Part shown: positions 46,256 to 55,066 of the stretch, piece after piece
Layout of the letters: each line of letters begins with the position of its first letter
How positions within the stretch are numbered: position 1 is the first letter of the stretch
Source: Pelagicoccus sp. SDUM812005
Lineage (GTDB): Bacteria; Verrucomicrobiota; Verrucomicrobiia; Opitutales; Opitutaceae
Assembly: GCF_031127875.1 (NCBI RefSeq)
Contig: NZ_JARXIA010000025.1
Location: 25,674 to 89,673, forward strand
Reading direction: 5' to 3'
DNA: 64,000 nt
Position numbers and translations under genes: made by a program
Notes under the pieces: generated by a model
The model's input: only the letters and a program-made list of their open reading frames with translations
The model's database searches: none
Told to the model about the DNA's origin: nothing

Positions 46256-49200
46256 ATGACACGCACTGATTCGATCGCTCTCGTAACAATTGCCTTACTA
46301 TCGTCTAGCGCGGTATCTGGACAAAAGGCATTTTCCAAGCTTATCGAAAAAACGGAATTCTCCGTGCCCTCCGAATCTAGAGCTTCGACCCTTTTTACCA
46401 AGTTGGACCCAAACGATACGGGGCTTGTGGTCGACAACGCCTATGATGATCCAGAAATGTGGGGAACTCGCTATCGGGAGTACATGGGCGGCAGCATGGG
46501 TTCGGGAATCGCGGCGGGCGACTACGATGGTGACGGGAAGCTCGACCTTTACGTGTCGACGAAGACGAAGCCAGGCCGCCTTTTCCGTAATCTGGGCGAC
46601 TGGAGGTTCGAGGATGTAACTGAAGAGGCTGGGCTAGCTGAGGAGTCTGGGGTTATGAGCTGGCTGAGGAACGCGGTTTCTTCGGACGACGAGGTCGTTT
46701 GGCGTCAAGGGGCGGTGTTCGCGGATATCGACAATGATGGAGACAGGGACCTCTACGTCTGTCGAAATGGAGCCCCGAATCTACTCTATGTAAATCAAGG
46801 AGACGGTACCTTTGAGGAGGAGGGCGAAAAACGCGGTCTGGGATTGTCTGATGGCAGCGTTTTGGGGGCCTTTGCCGATTACGATCGAGATGGATGGCTG
46901 GATGTGCTCGTGCTCACAAACCAAATGGATGGGACCGAGTCGAAGGGTCGCCTGGACCGCCTCTACCGCAACGCAGGGGGCGGGCTATTTGTGGAGACTA
47001 CAAAGGAGGCGGGGGTCTCTGGAGATACCTTCGGCCACGCTGTCATTTGGTTCGACTACAATGAGGACCTTTGGCCTGATTTCTACATCGCCAACGACTA
47101 TGCAGGTCCCGACTATTTGTATCGGAATAACGGAGACGGTAGCTTTACCAACGTTGTCGACGAAGTGGCCCCGCATACCTCGTACTCGACGATGGGTCTG
47201 GACACGGCTGATGTGGACAACAATGGGCATATCGACATCTTCCTCGGTGACATGGCGGCGACCTCGCGTGAGACAGAGATGCGTCGCAAGCCAGCAGCGT
47301 CAAAGGAGGATTTGCTTAGAATGGGAGGCGACATTCATGTGGCTCCTCAGTATACGCGGAACTCCCTCTTGCTCAACATGGGTACGGATTCCTTTTGGGA
47401 AGCGGCTTGTTGGGCGGAACTGGACGCGACGGATTGGACATGGTCGGTTCGTTTCGAGGATTTCGACAATGACGGTTGGATGGATCTTCACGTGACCAAT
47501 GGTATGGTCCGGGAGGCGAACAACAGCGATCTGTTGGCCCGTATGATGCAAGCGCGTTCCATGCCTCAGCGGATCGCCGTTATGAATCGCTCGCCACGTT
47601 TGGAGGAATCGAACTTAGCCTTTCGCAATTTAGCTGGAGGGCGTTTTGAAAATGTAACCAAGAATTGGGGACTTGAGGACGTCGGGGTGAGTTTCGGAGC
47701 GGCGATGGGCGATTTTGATAGGGATGGGGACATGGATATTGTGTACCTAAACCACGGAGGAGGTCTCAGTGTTTACCGGAATGACGTTGCGGGGGGGAAT
47801 CGCATACAGGTTCGCCTGCGCGGGGGCGAGTCGAACCGGGATGCATTGGGTGCGCTTGTAAAGGTCGAAACGAGGTCGGGAGTACAGGTGAGGGATTTAG
47901 CTTCGGCCCGTGGCTATTCCTCAGGCAGCGAATTGGTGACTCATTTCGGTCTTGGCTCTGAATCTGAGATTGAACGACTCACGGTCCAATGGCCATTGGG
48001 GGGAGTCCAGGTCTTTGAGAAGCTTGATGCGAACTTTGCTTATCTAATCGAGGAAGGGGGGGCAGGGCGCGATGGACCAGTAAAGGTTCAGGTAGAGCCG
48101 CTTTTTGTTTCTCAGGCTGAGAATTATGGCTTGAAGTTCGAAGACGAGTCGGGACTTGCTATATCCGACCAAGAGCAGTTTCTGCTTCCGTTTCGCACCG
48201 ATCGACATGGTTCTGCTTTGGCAGTGGGGGATGTCGACGGCAATGGACGGGAGGATGTCTATGTTGGCGCCACGACTGGTTCCGCTGCTCGATTGTTATT
48301 GTCTAAGGACGGTGGATACGAGCAGGTCGCCGTCTCGGGTTTGGGTGCTTCTGCGGTCGAGGACGGGCCGGTCATGCTTTTCGATGCCAACGGAGATGGA
48401 GCTGAGGATCTTCTGGTGACAAAGGCGAGCGCTAAATCGGAGCTGTGGCCGCAGGGGTTTGAGCCTTTGATCTATTCCAACGATGGCAAAGGAAACTTCT
48501 CAAAGACGAACTGGTTGCCCCGTCTCTCTATCAACGTGGGAGCGGCGGCGCTAGGCGACGTGGATGGCGATGGCGATTTGGATCTCTTTCTGGGAGCTCG
48601 TTCGATTCCCGGAGAGTATCCAGCTAGTCCGCGCAGTTTCTTGTTGTTGAGGCAGGGGGGACGCTTTGTTGTAAGCGAGGTCGCCGGGCTGGATGATATA
48701 GGTTTGGTTAAGAGTGCCTTGTTTCGAGATATCGACCTGGATGGACGTCCGGACCTGATCGCAGCCTTGGAGTGGGATGCGGTCCGCTACTTCCGTAATG
48801 CGGGCGGCGGTGTCTTTGAAGATAGGACGGAGGCTGCTGGTTTCGATAGTGGCCTTCGCGGTTGGTGGAATGGCTTGGCGAGCGGCGATTTCAATGGAGA
48901 TGGGCGACTTGACTTCGCAGTCGGTAACCTAGGATTGAATACGACCTATGAAGCTTCTCGGGAAGCTCCGGCGAGCTTGTACTACGGACCCTTCGGCGCT
49001 AGCAACCAGAGAGTGATCGCGGAAGCGGTGTACGAGGATGGGACGCTGTATCCGCTGAGGGCTCGTGGAGATATCGGCAGTCGGCTCGGACATGCCCTGC
49101 GACGCTTTCCGCGGAATGATGACTATGCGAAAGCCACTCTGCGCGAGGTATTCGGAGATCGCGCCTTGGGTGCTGCCGAAGTTTTCGAAGCTGAAAGTTT

Positions 49201-49834
49201 TCTTTCAGGCGTGTTTCTTAGCCAGGAAGATGGGCGCTATGAATTTTCCCCTTTTCCGCCGAGGGCCCAGATCGGGCCGATTTTGGGATTGCTGGCCGAG
49301 GACTTCGATGGTGATGGTTATTTGGATTTGTTTGCCAGCCAAAATACGGACGTGGCGACGCCTAGCTTCCATGGAGGGGCGGGTCTGTTCCTAGCCGGTA
49401 AAGGCGACGGACGTTTTGAAGTCCTTGAGCCGAGTCGCTCAGGAGTGTCGATACAGGGGAACGGGCGAGCGGCTGTGGTTTTGGATGCAGCGGGAAATGG
49501 CAAGCCGGGAGTGTTTTCGACGCGGCATCGTGGCGAAAGCGTCTATCTTGAAAACAAGAGTAACGCGGCGAATTGGCTGGCTATTCATCTGACGGGTTCC
49601 GCAACAAACCCAAACGCAGTGGGTGCGCAACTAATGTTTGTCTACGAAGATGGATACGAGCGAATTCAAGAAGTAGGTTCGGGCGGGGGCTGGATGTCAC
49701 AAGGATCGGCACTTCTTTGGGTGGCTCATTCGAAGGAACGCAGGCTTGCGAGGGTGACTGTACGATGGACGGATGGGCAAGTAAGCGAAATGAGCGAGAT
49801 CCCGGGGGATGGCCTTTGGGAAATCGTGAAGTAG
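46256..49834 (+). CDS. Secreted FG-GAP/VCBS protein with two ASPIC/UnbV domains (copy 2)
   Basis: 1192 residues from the ATG at 46256, which gives the signal peptide MTRTDSIALVTIALLSSSAV. The layout matches that of the 1195-residue protein at 11181-14768: FG-GAP block, ASPIC/UnbV (about 530-630, LGALVKVETRSG and TVQWPLGG), second FG-GAP block and a terminal ASPIC-like domain (AVGAQLMFVYEDG, GSGGGWMSQGSALLWV). The two share long stretches, for instance YVSTKTKPGRLFRN and RNDDYAKA-type segments, and are close paralogues. It converges with the second STT3-like gene with an 8-bp gap and is transcribed alone. Role unknown. Confidence 0.9.
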   Translation: MTRTDSIALVTIALLSSSAVSGQKAFSKLIEKTEFSVPSESRASTLFTKLDPNDTGLVVDNAYDDPEMWGTRYREYMGGSMGSGIAAGDYDGDGKLDLYVSTKTKPGRLFRNLGDWRFEDVTEEAGLAEESGVMSWLRNAVSSDDEVVWRQGAVFADIDNDGDRDLYVCRNGAPNLLYVNQGDGTFEEEGEKRGLGLSDGSVLGAFADYDRDGWLDVLVLTNQMDGTESKGRLDRLYRNAGGGLFVETTKEAGVSGDTFGHAVIWFDYNEDLWPDFYIANDYAGPDYLYRNNGDGSFTNVVDEVAPHTSYSTMGLDTADVDNNGHIDIFLGDMAATSRETEMRRKPAASKEDLLRMGGDIHVAPQYTRNSLLLNMGTDSFWEAACWAELDATDWTWSVRFEDFDNDGWMDLHVTNGMVREANNSDLLARMMQARSMPQRIAVMNRSPRLEESNLAFRNLAGGRFENVTKNWGLEDVGVSFGAAMGDFDRDGDMDIVYLNHGGGLSVYRNDVAGGNRIQVRLRGGESNRDALGALVKVETRSGVQVRDLASARGYSSGSELVTHFGLGSESEIERLTVQWPLGGVQVFEKLDANFAYLIEEGGAGRDGPVKVQVEPLFVSQAENYGLKFEDESGLAISDQEQFLLPFRTDRHGSALAVGDVDGNGREDVYVGATTGSAARLLLSKDGGYEQVAVSGLGASAVEDGPVMLFDANGDGAEDLLVTKASAKSELWPQGFEPLIYSNDGKGNFSKTNWLPRLSINVGAAALGDVDGDGDLDLFLGARSIPGEYPASPRSFLLLRQGGRFVVSEVAGLDDIGLVKSALFRDIDLDGRPDLIAALEWDAVRYFRNAGGGVFEDRTEAAGFDSGLRGWWNGLASGDFNGDGRLDFAVGNLGLNTTYEASREAPASLYYGPFGASNQRVIAEAVYEDGTLYPLRARGDIGSRLGHALRRFPRNDDYAKATLREVFGDRALGAAEVFEAESFLSGVFLSQEDGRYEFSPFPPRAQIGPILGLLAEDFDGDGYLDLFASQNTDVATPSFHGGAGLFLAGKGDGRFEVLEPSRSGVSIQGNGRAAVVLDAAGNGKPGVFSTRHRGESVYLENKSNAANWLAIHLTGSATNPNAVGAQLMFVYEDGYERIQEVGSGGGWMSQGSALLWVAHSKERRLARVTVRWTDGQVSEMSEIPGDGLWEIVK

Positions 49835-49842
49835 TGGATAGC

Positions 49843-52290
49843 CTAATGCTGAAACTCAGCTTGCTGTTGCTTCGGAAGTAGGCTTATGGCGTAGGCTTTG
49901 ACTTCCGGATCGGGAAAGTCGGCCTTGAGTGCCTTTGAGAGAAGGAGCAGGTTCGTTAGGGAGCCAGTTGGAAGGCGTCGAATGCGATCTGTAGTGATTT
50001 CCTCGAGACAGATCTCTAGCTGCGTTTTCGTTTCGGGAATGCGCTTAGCGTTGGCGAGGACTATCGAGGCGCTAACGCGGAACTCCCAAGGGAGGTAGAA
50101 GTCGGTTCCGGCATTGATGGATTTAATGATTTTGTCAGCGGCAAGTTTTAGGCTTTGAGGATCGCCGCGAGCTATAGCGAGTTGTGCTGTGGCTATGTGG
50201 GTAACGAGTTCCTCGGGGAAATTGTTGGCGAGCGCTTCTTGGGCCATGACGGCGAGTTGGCGGCGGCCAGTATCCAAGAAGTACTCAAAGAGACTGGCAA
50301 TGGCGCTGGAGTTGTCCTGTACTTCGCCCACACGGTAGATGGTAACCCATTCGTTTTCGAAGCCTGGCACAACTGGAAGCTGGAAGGCTACGGGATAGAG
50401 CCAGCGTGGGGCGAGCCAACGGTTCAGTAGCGCTATGAAGGAGTTTTCGGGATGCTCGGTGCCGAGACGAGCGTACTCTTCAAGGAAGGTGTCCCAAGAG
50501 GGGTGGATGATGAAGCTTACCTCGCGTCCTTCTGAAAGCGCGTGCGCTTCGTCTGCGGTCGAGGCGGCGGAGAGTCGGACGGCGGTGGAAAAACCTTCAA
50601 CGTTTTCTGGATACGGTGTACCGAGACCGCGAAGGCCTCCATAGTACGAAAGCGTAGCGCTCACGGTGGGCGGCGCGAGAGCGACTTCTTCAGGTATGGC
50701 CCCCCGTTTGGCAAGCCATTGCGCGAGATGGCGCTCGATGAGGCTCTCGAAGTCCTTGGTTTCCACTAGGTTGTCCGATGCTTTTCCGGTCCCGGAGTAG
50801 GAAAGGAAGAGTCCGAGCAACGCGGCGAATCCAAGAGGGGCTCCTAGGCTCCATTTGAGCGCCTGGCTGACGTGTTTGCTCGTCAAGGCGGTAGTTGCAA
50901 GTAGGAGTGTGAGAGCGGCCACTTGATTCCACCAGCCGAGTCGCGAGAATGCGAATACAGCGGCGAGCAGGACGGGGCCGAGAATTATTAACAGCGCTCG
51001 GTTCTCGCTACCTGCGAGTTTCGTCTTGTACAGATGGAATGCAAGCGAGACTAGGGTGGCAAGCGGGAGCAAAGTGGCAATCAGCATGAGGCCGGTTTCG
51101 TCTTGATTGATCCACTCAACGAAACCTGCTGCGTCTGGACCAATTGGTAGACGCGTTAGTTTTATGGATACGGGATTCAAGCTCCATCCTTCCACGGAGG
51201 AGTTTACGCTGCTGAGGTAGACGAGGCCTGCTATTGGGAGCAAGCAAAGGACGGTTACGGTAACCTTGCGGCGAGTTGAGCCTTTATTTGGCATGGACAG
51301 AAAACGTAGTAGCTCTCCGGAGCCTAACCATGCTGCGGAATAGAGCGGGTGGATAAAGTCGGACTGCCAGGACGATCCGTCCGCGATGGCGGGAGCTCGA
51401 TCTATGAGCCATGCCACGAGGGTGGTGGAAGCTCCTGCAATTGCCCAGGCTCTCCATGGTAGCGGATCTGATTTTGCTTGGCGGGTGTTTAAGAAAGCGA
51501 GCAAGGTGCCGGACAGGACTATTCCGAATATGATGGGCAAGGTCCCCGCAATGCCTATCCACATCCCAAGGCCGGCAAGCAGGCCGCTTGCGATGAAGAG
51601 GCGCCGTCGCTTAGAAAGCGATGGGGGGGCGTCCGAGGGTAAGGGGGTTGGGACGGCGCTCAGGAGGGTGGCTATGGCGCCGAGATGGCAAGCGATCAGA
51701 ACGGAGGATTCGCCGGGCTGACCTGGGGCGAAGGCGGTACTCAAAGGGAAGAGGCTTACGAAGCCGGCTGCAAAAATGCTCGCCGACAATGTACCGAAGT
51801 GGCGCTTGATGAACCAAGCGAGCAAAAGAAGAGTCGCTAGTTGTAGGATGGGATCGGCCCAAAGTGCGGCTTTTTCGACCGATACGCCTGTCGGATTCCC
51901 GGTGAGGAGGCTGTTTAGGAACGCTATGCTCCCGAGATACCACCGGTAAAGCGAGGAGGTTCGAACGCCTCGTCCGTCTGGGGCATTGTCGTAGTCGACG
52001 TGACGAAGGAGTAGCGTGTCTTCTTCGAAGAGCTGCTGGACCTGCATGATCCATTGAATGCTGTTCGTGTTTTTTTCGGGGACGACGAGTTTACGGAAGC
52101 CGTTTTCGTATCCAGTGGGTGAAGACGGGTCGATTGCAATTTCGTCTCCTCCGGCAAGATTTGAAACGTGGTCTATCTGCTTGATGCGGGAGGAGTGACC
52201 GAAAAGCAGCAGCAGCGAGGACGCCGCGAAGGCGAGTATCCAGCCTTTGGAGCTCAGGAATGTTGTTTGTGTCTTTGGGGCTTGAGTCAC
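49843..52290 (-). CDS. STT3-like GT-C polytopic membrane protein (copy 2)
   Basis: 815 residues using a GTG start at 52290, since no better in-frame ATG precedes the first membrane helix. It is a paralogue of the protein at 8785-11151: shared SPTGYE loop, EKAALW segment, a membrane core to about residue 500, and the PSWD and VVPGFENEW stretches in the soluble part. The acidic motifs differ: the first is D54-P-S instead of D-x-D, and the second reads APGQPGESS instead of PGSIDADRW. If the family is catalytic, this copy may have lost activity or changed substrate. It is the last gene after two UnbV genes, 89 bp downstream of the nearer one. Confidence 0.6.
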   Translation of the reverse strand: MTQAPKTQTTFLSSKGWILAFAASSLLLLFGHSSRIKQIDHVSNLAGGDEIAIDPSSPTGYENGFRKLVVPEKNTNSIQWIMQVQQLFEEDTLLLRHVDYDNAPDGRGVRTSSLYRWYLGSIAFLNSLLTGNPTGVSVEKAALWADPILQLATLLLLAWFIKRHFGTLSASIFAAGFVSLFPLSTAFAPGQPGESSVLIACHLGAIATLLSAVPTPLPSDAPPSLSKRRRLFIASGLLAGLGMWIGIAGTLPIIFGIVLSGTLLAFLNTRQAKSDPLPWRAWAIAGASTTLVAWLIDRAPAIADGSSWQSDFIHPLYSAAWLGSGELLRFLSMPNKGSTRRKVTVTVLCLLPIAGLVYLSSVNSSVEGWSLNPVSIKLTRLPIGPDAAGFVEWINQDETGLMLIATLLPLATLVSLAFHLYKTKLAGSENRALLIILGPVLLAAVFAFSRLGWWNQVAALTLLLATTALTSKHVSQALKWSLGAPLGFAALLGLFLSYSGTGKASDNLVETKDFESLIERHLAQWLAKRGAIPEEVALAPPTVSATLSYYGGLRGLGTPYPENVEGFSTAVRLSAASTADEAHALSEGREVSFIIHPSWDTFLEEYARLGTEHPENSFIALLNRWLAPRWLYPVAFQLPVVPGFENEWVTIYRVGEVQDNSSAIASLFEYFLDTGRRQLAVMAQEALANNFPEELVTHIATAQLAIARGDPQSLKLAADKIIKSINAGTDFYLPWEFRVSASIVLANAKRIPETKTQLEICLEEITTDRIRRLPTGSLTNLLLLSKALKADFPDPEVKAYAISLLPKQQQAEFQH

Positions 52291-52379
52291 GAGTTATGGG
52301 TCTTGTCGGTGGAGGAAATTAACTGCAGGACGCACGAGAGGTGCGAGAGTGCGGTGAACGCGATGGCGGTTGATGGGGA

Positions 52380-55064
52380 TCAGTCGTTTGTGCGGTTGAG
52401 GTAGATTTGGCTTGTTCCTTCGGACGGGGTGGCGATCAGGTCGATGTCGCCATCTTTGTCGACGTCTTGAGCGTTTAGACGCCAGTTGGTACCGGGAAGA
52501 ACGAGGCCGCTCTCGGAAGGGGAGAGGCTGTTGAAGTGGCCCGTTCCATCACCGAGCAGAATGACGCCGAGACCTCCGTCGTGGTAGCCAATGACGGGAT
52601 CCACGTCGTGTTCGTTTTGAGCGGCGGCAATGTCTAGATGTCCGTCGCCGTTGAAATCGGCGATGGCTACGTGGGTGATGGGGGCGATCTGGGCGAGTCC
52701 GGTAAAGGGGATGAAGGTGAGCTCATCTTCGGCGCTTGAGATAAGCGCTCCACTGCGCAGTTCGGTGACTTCACGGCGGGAGGCTTTGGAGATTGCGCTT
52801 TGACCGAGGATTTCTTGGAGCGTGGCTGCGGCGTAAGCGTTGGCACCGGGGAATTTTCGTTCGAGTGGCGGGATGAGCTCGATGAGGTCCTTTCTCGAGC
52901 GGAAGGGGAGGAGGCGTCCGTTTTCGACGTAGGCTTCGACGCGTTGCGTCTCTCGGGGATTGGCGAAGCGGCCTTCCAGAATAACGAAGGGGGCCTCGGG
53001 GCTGGCTTGGTAGCGTGTATTCAAACCGAGGTTACCGATGACGTAGTCGGGGGTCCCGTCGTTGTTGAGGTCGGCTTGGACTGAGATGAAGTCTGGGAAG
53101 AACTGTAGTCCTTGGGGAACGAGGGGCGGTGCGATGGGCTTGGAATCTTTTGTCTCAACGAGTTGCTGCAAGTTAGTGGCTAGAGGAGAGATTTCCTCTT
53201 TCCGGAAGAGTTGAGGTCCTTTATCGGAGGGGAGGATGGGCGTGGCGTTTGGTGGAGAGTTGTCTTCCGGGACGGTGTATTTGCGATTCGCCTTTAAATT
53301 GGTTAGGGTTTGCACATTCCCGCTGGGCCAGCGGATGGTGGCGGTTTGGATGGTTTCCTCTGACCCAAGGCCGAAGTGGAAGATGGGTTCGCTAGTGGAA
53401 AGGTAGCCGCGGGCATTGAGGTGTTTACGTATCTGTTTACCAGATACGATTTGTATTTCGATGGAGGCTCCGATGGCGTAGCGGTTGGATTGCTTGCCTT
53501 GGAGGGCGAATACGACGCGGTTGTCTCGGCTGTCGTTGCGGTATAGGGTGAAGGGGGCGTCGTAGTTTGCGTAGATGAGGTCGAGGTCGCCGTCGCCGTC
53601 GAAATCTCCAGTGGCGGAGCCGAAGCTGACGCCAAGGTGGTCGAGTCCCCACTCTCGCTCGACGCGTTCGAAGCCTTGCCCCTGTTTGTTGCGGAAAGCG
53701 AGGTTGCTCTCGGCCATGACGGGACTGCGTTTCATGACAGCACGCTGGGCTTGGCGGCTGACGGCCCCCATGACGCCTTTAAGGATATCGGCGTTGTGGT
53801 ATTCTCGTATCATCCCGTTGGTGACGTGGAGATCGAGCCAGCCATCATTGTCGAAGTCTTCGAACCGTACTGACCAAGTCCAATCGCTGCGTGCGACGCC
53901 GAACAGCCAAGCGGCTTCGAGCATGCGGCTGGAGCGAGTGTTTAGGTAGAGTGCGTTGCGCATGCGTTGAGGCGCTGCTTCGGGGGGGCGGTTTGCGAGT
54001 TCGCGGGCGCGGGAGATGGCCATGCCCCGGTGGTCGGTTTCATGTGATGTGGGGGCCATGTCGCCGACGAAGAGGTCAATCAGGCCGTCATTGTTGATGT
54101 CTCCGATGTCGGCACCCATAGAATAGTATGGGGTGAGAGGGAGGACCGATTCGAGAACATCGGTAAAGGTTCCGTCGCCATTGTTTTGATACAGGCGATC
54201 GGGAACGGAAAAGTCGTTGGAGACGTAGATGTCTGGCCAGCCGTCTTCGTTGTAGTCCCACCAAGCGACGGAGTGGCCGGAGGTGGAGCCAGAGATGCCA
54301 GCGGATTGGGTGACTTCCTCGAAGGTTCCGTCGCCCTTGTTGCGGAAGAGCCGGTCAGGTCTCCCGTCGGGCTGTGAGATGACGTCGAGCATGTTGGTTT
54401 GCAGGTAGACGTCGAGCCATCCGTCTCGATCGAAGTCGCAGAAGGCGGCACTGCCGCTTGAGTCTTGGATGGCAAGCCCTCTTTGCTTTGCTTCTTCGTG
54501 GAAGGTGCCATCGCCTTGGTTAATGTAAAGGCGGTTGGGTGCATTGAAAGAGGTGACGTAGAGATCGAGCCATCCGTCGTTGTCCACATCAACGAAAGCT
54601 GCGCCTTGATCCCAGGGCAGGTCTTGGTCCGAGCCGCTGCCAAAGAGGCCTATCAGTCTACCTGACCAACTGTCGTCTTGAAGACTCAGTCCGGCAGACT
54701 CGGTCAGGTCTTCGAATTTAAAGTCACCAAGGTTTCGATACAGTCGTGAGCCTCCAGTCTTAGCCGCTAGAAATAGGTCGGGGAGACCATCTTTGTCGTA
54801 GTCGGCTACAGCGACTCCGGTCCCAATGGTTCCAAATACCATTTCCTGGTAGCGTTCCCCCCACATGCGTGGATCGTCGTAACTGTTGACGAGATCGATT
54901 CCGGAATGGGTTGAGGGGATTTCGGAGAATAGGGTCTGAGGGGAGGTGGGGTTGGGCGAGGAGTTGGGAGCAAGGGGCGTGGAATCGATTTGGGATCTGC
55001 CGACTAGCGTTATGGTTAGGCTAAGGCCGAGCAGGGCGAAGCTTCCTGTAAGGTATGAGCGCAT
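52380..55064 (-). CDS. Secreted FG-GAP/UnbV protein, short form (copy 3)
   Basis: 894 residues with a signal peptide (MRSYLTGSFALLGLSLTITL). FG-GAP/VCBS repeats (for example DYDKDGLPDLFLA, DVDNDGWLDLYVT) precede an ASPIC/UnbV domain at about 530-610 (AIGASIEIQIVSG, LNARGYLSTSEP, IRWPSG). A further FG-GAP stretch follows (DFNGDGHLDIAAAQ). Unlike copies 1 and 2, it lacks most of the second propeller and the terminal ASPIC-like domain. It follows copy 4 with 2 bp between genes. It is therefore co-transcribed with it and with the STT3-like gene. Confidence 0.9.
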   Translation of the reverse strand: MRSYLTGSFALLGLSLTITLVGRSQIDSTPLAPNSSPNPTSPQTLFSEIPSTHSGIDLVNSYDDPRMWGERYQEMVFGTIGTGVAVADYDKDGLPDLFLAAKTGGSRLYRNLGDFKFEDLTESAGLSLQDDSWSGRLIGLFGSGSDQDLPWDQGAAFVDVDNDGWLDLYVTSFNAPNRLYINQGDGTFHEEAKQRGLAIQDSSGSAAFCDFDRDGWLDVYLQTNMLDVISQPDGRPDRLFRNKGDGTFEEVTQSAGISGSTSGHSVAWWDYNEDGWPDIYVSNDFSVPDRLYQNNGDGTFTDVLESVLPLTPYYSMGADIGDINNDGLIDLFVGDMAPTSHETDHRGMAISRARELANRPPEAAPQRMRNALYLNTRSSRMLEAAWLFGVARSDWTWSVRFEDFDNDGWLDLHVTNGMIREYHNADILKGVMGAVSRQAQRAVMKRSPVMAESNLAFRNKQGQGFERVEREWGLDHLGVSFGSATGDFDGDGDLDLIYANYDAPFTLYRNDSRDNRVVFALQGKQSNRYAIGASIEIQIVSGKQIRKHLNARGYLSTSEPIFHFGLGSEETIQTATIRWPSGNVQTLTNLKANRKYTVPEDNSPPNATPILPSDKGPQLFRKEEISPLATNLQQLVETKDSKPIAPPLVPQGLQFFPDFISVQADLNNDGTPDYVIGNLGLNTRYQASPEAPFVILEGRFANPRETQRVEAYVENGRLLPFRSRKDLIELIPPLERKFPGANAYAAATLQEILGQSAISKASRREVTELRSGALISSAEDELTFIPFTGLAQIAPITHVAIADFNGDGHLDIAAAQNEHDVDPVIGYHDGGLGVILLGDGTGHFNSLSPSESGLVLPGTNWRLNAQDVDKDGDIDLIATPSEGTSQIYLNRTND

Positions 55065-55066
55065 GG

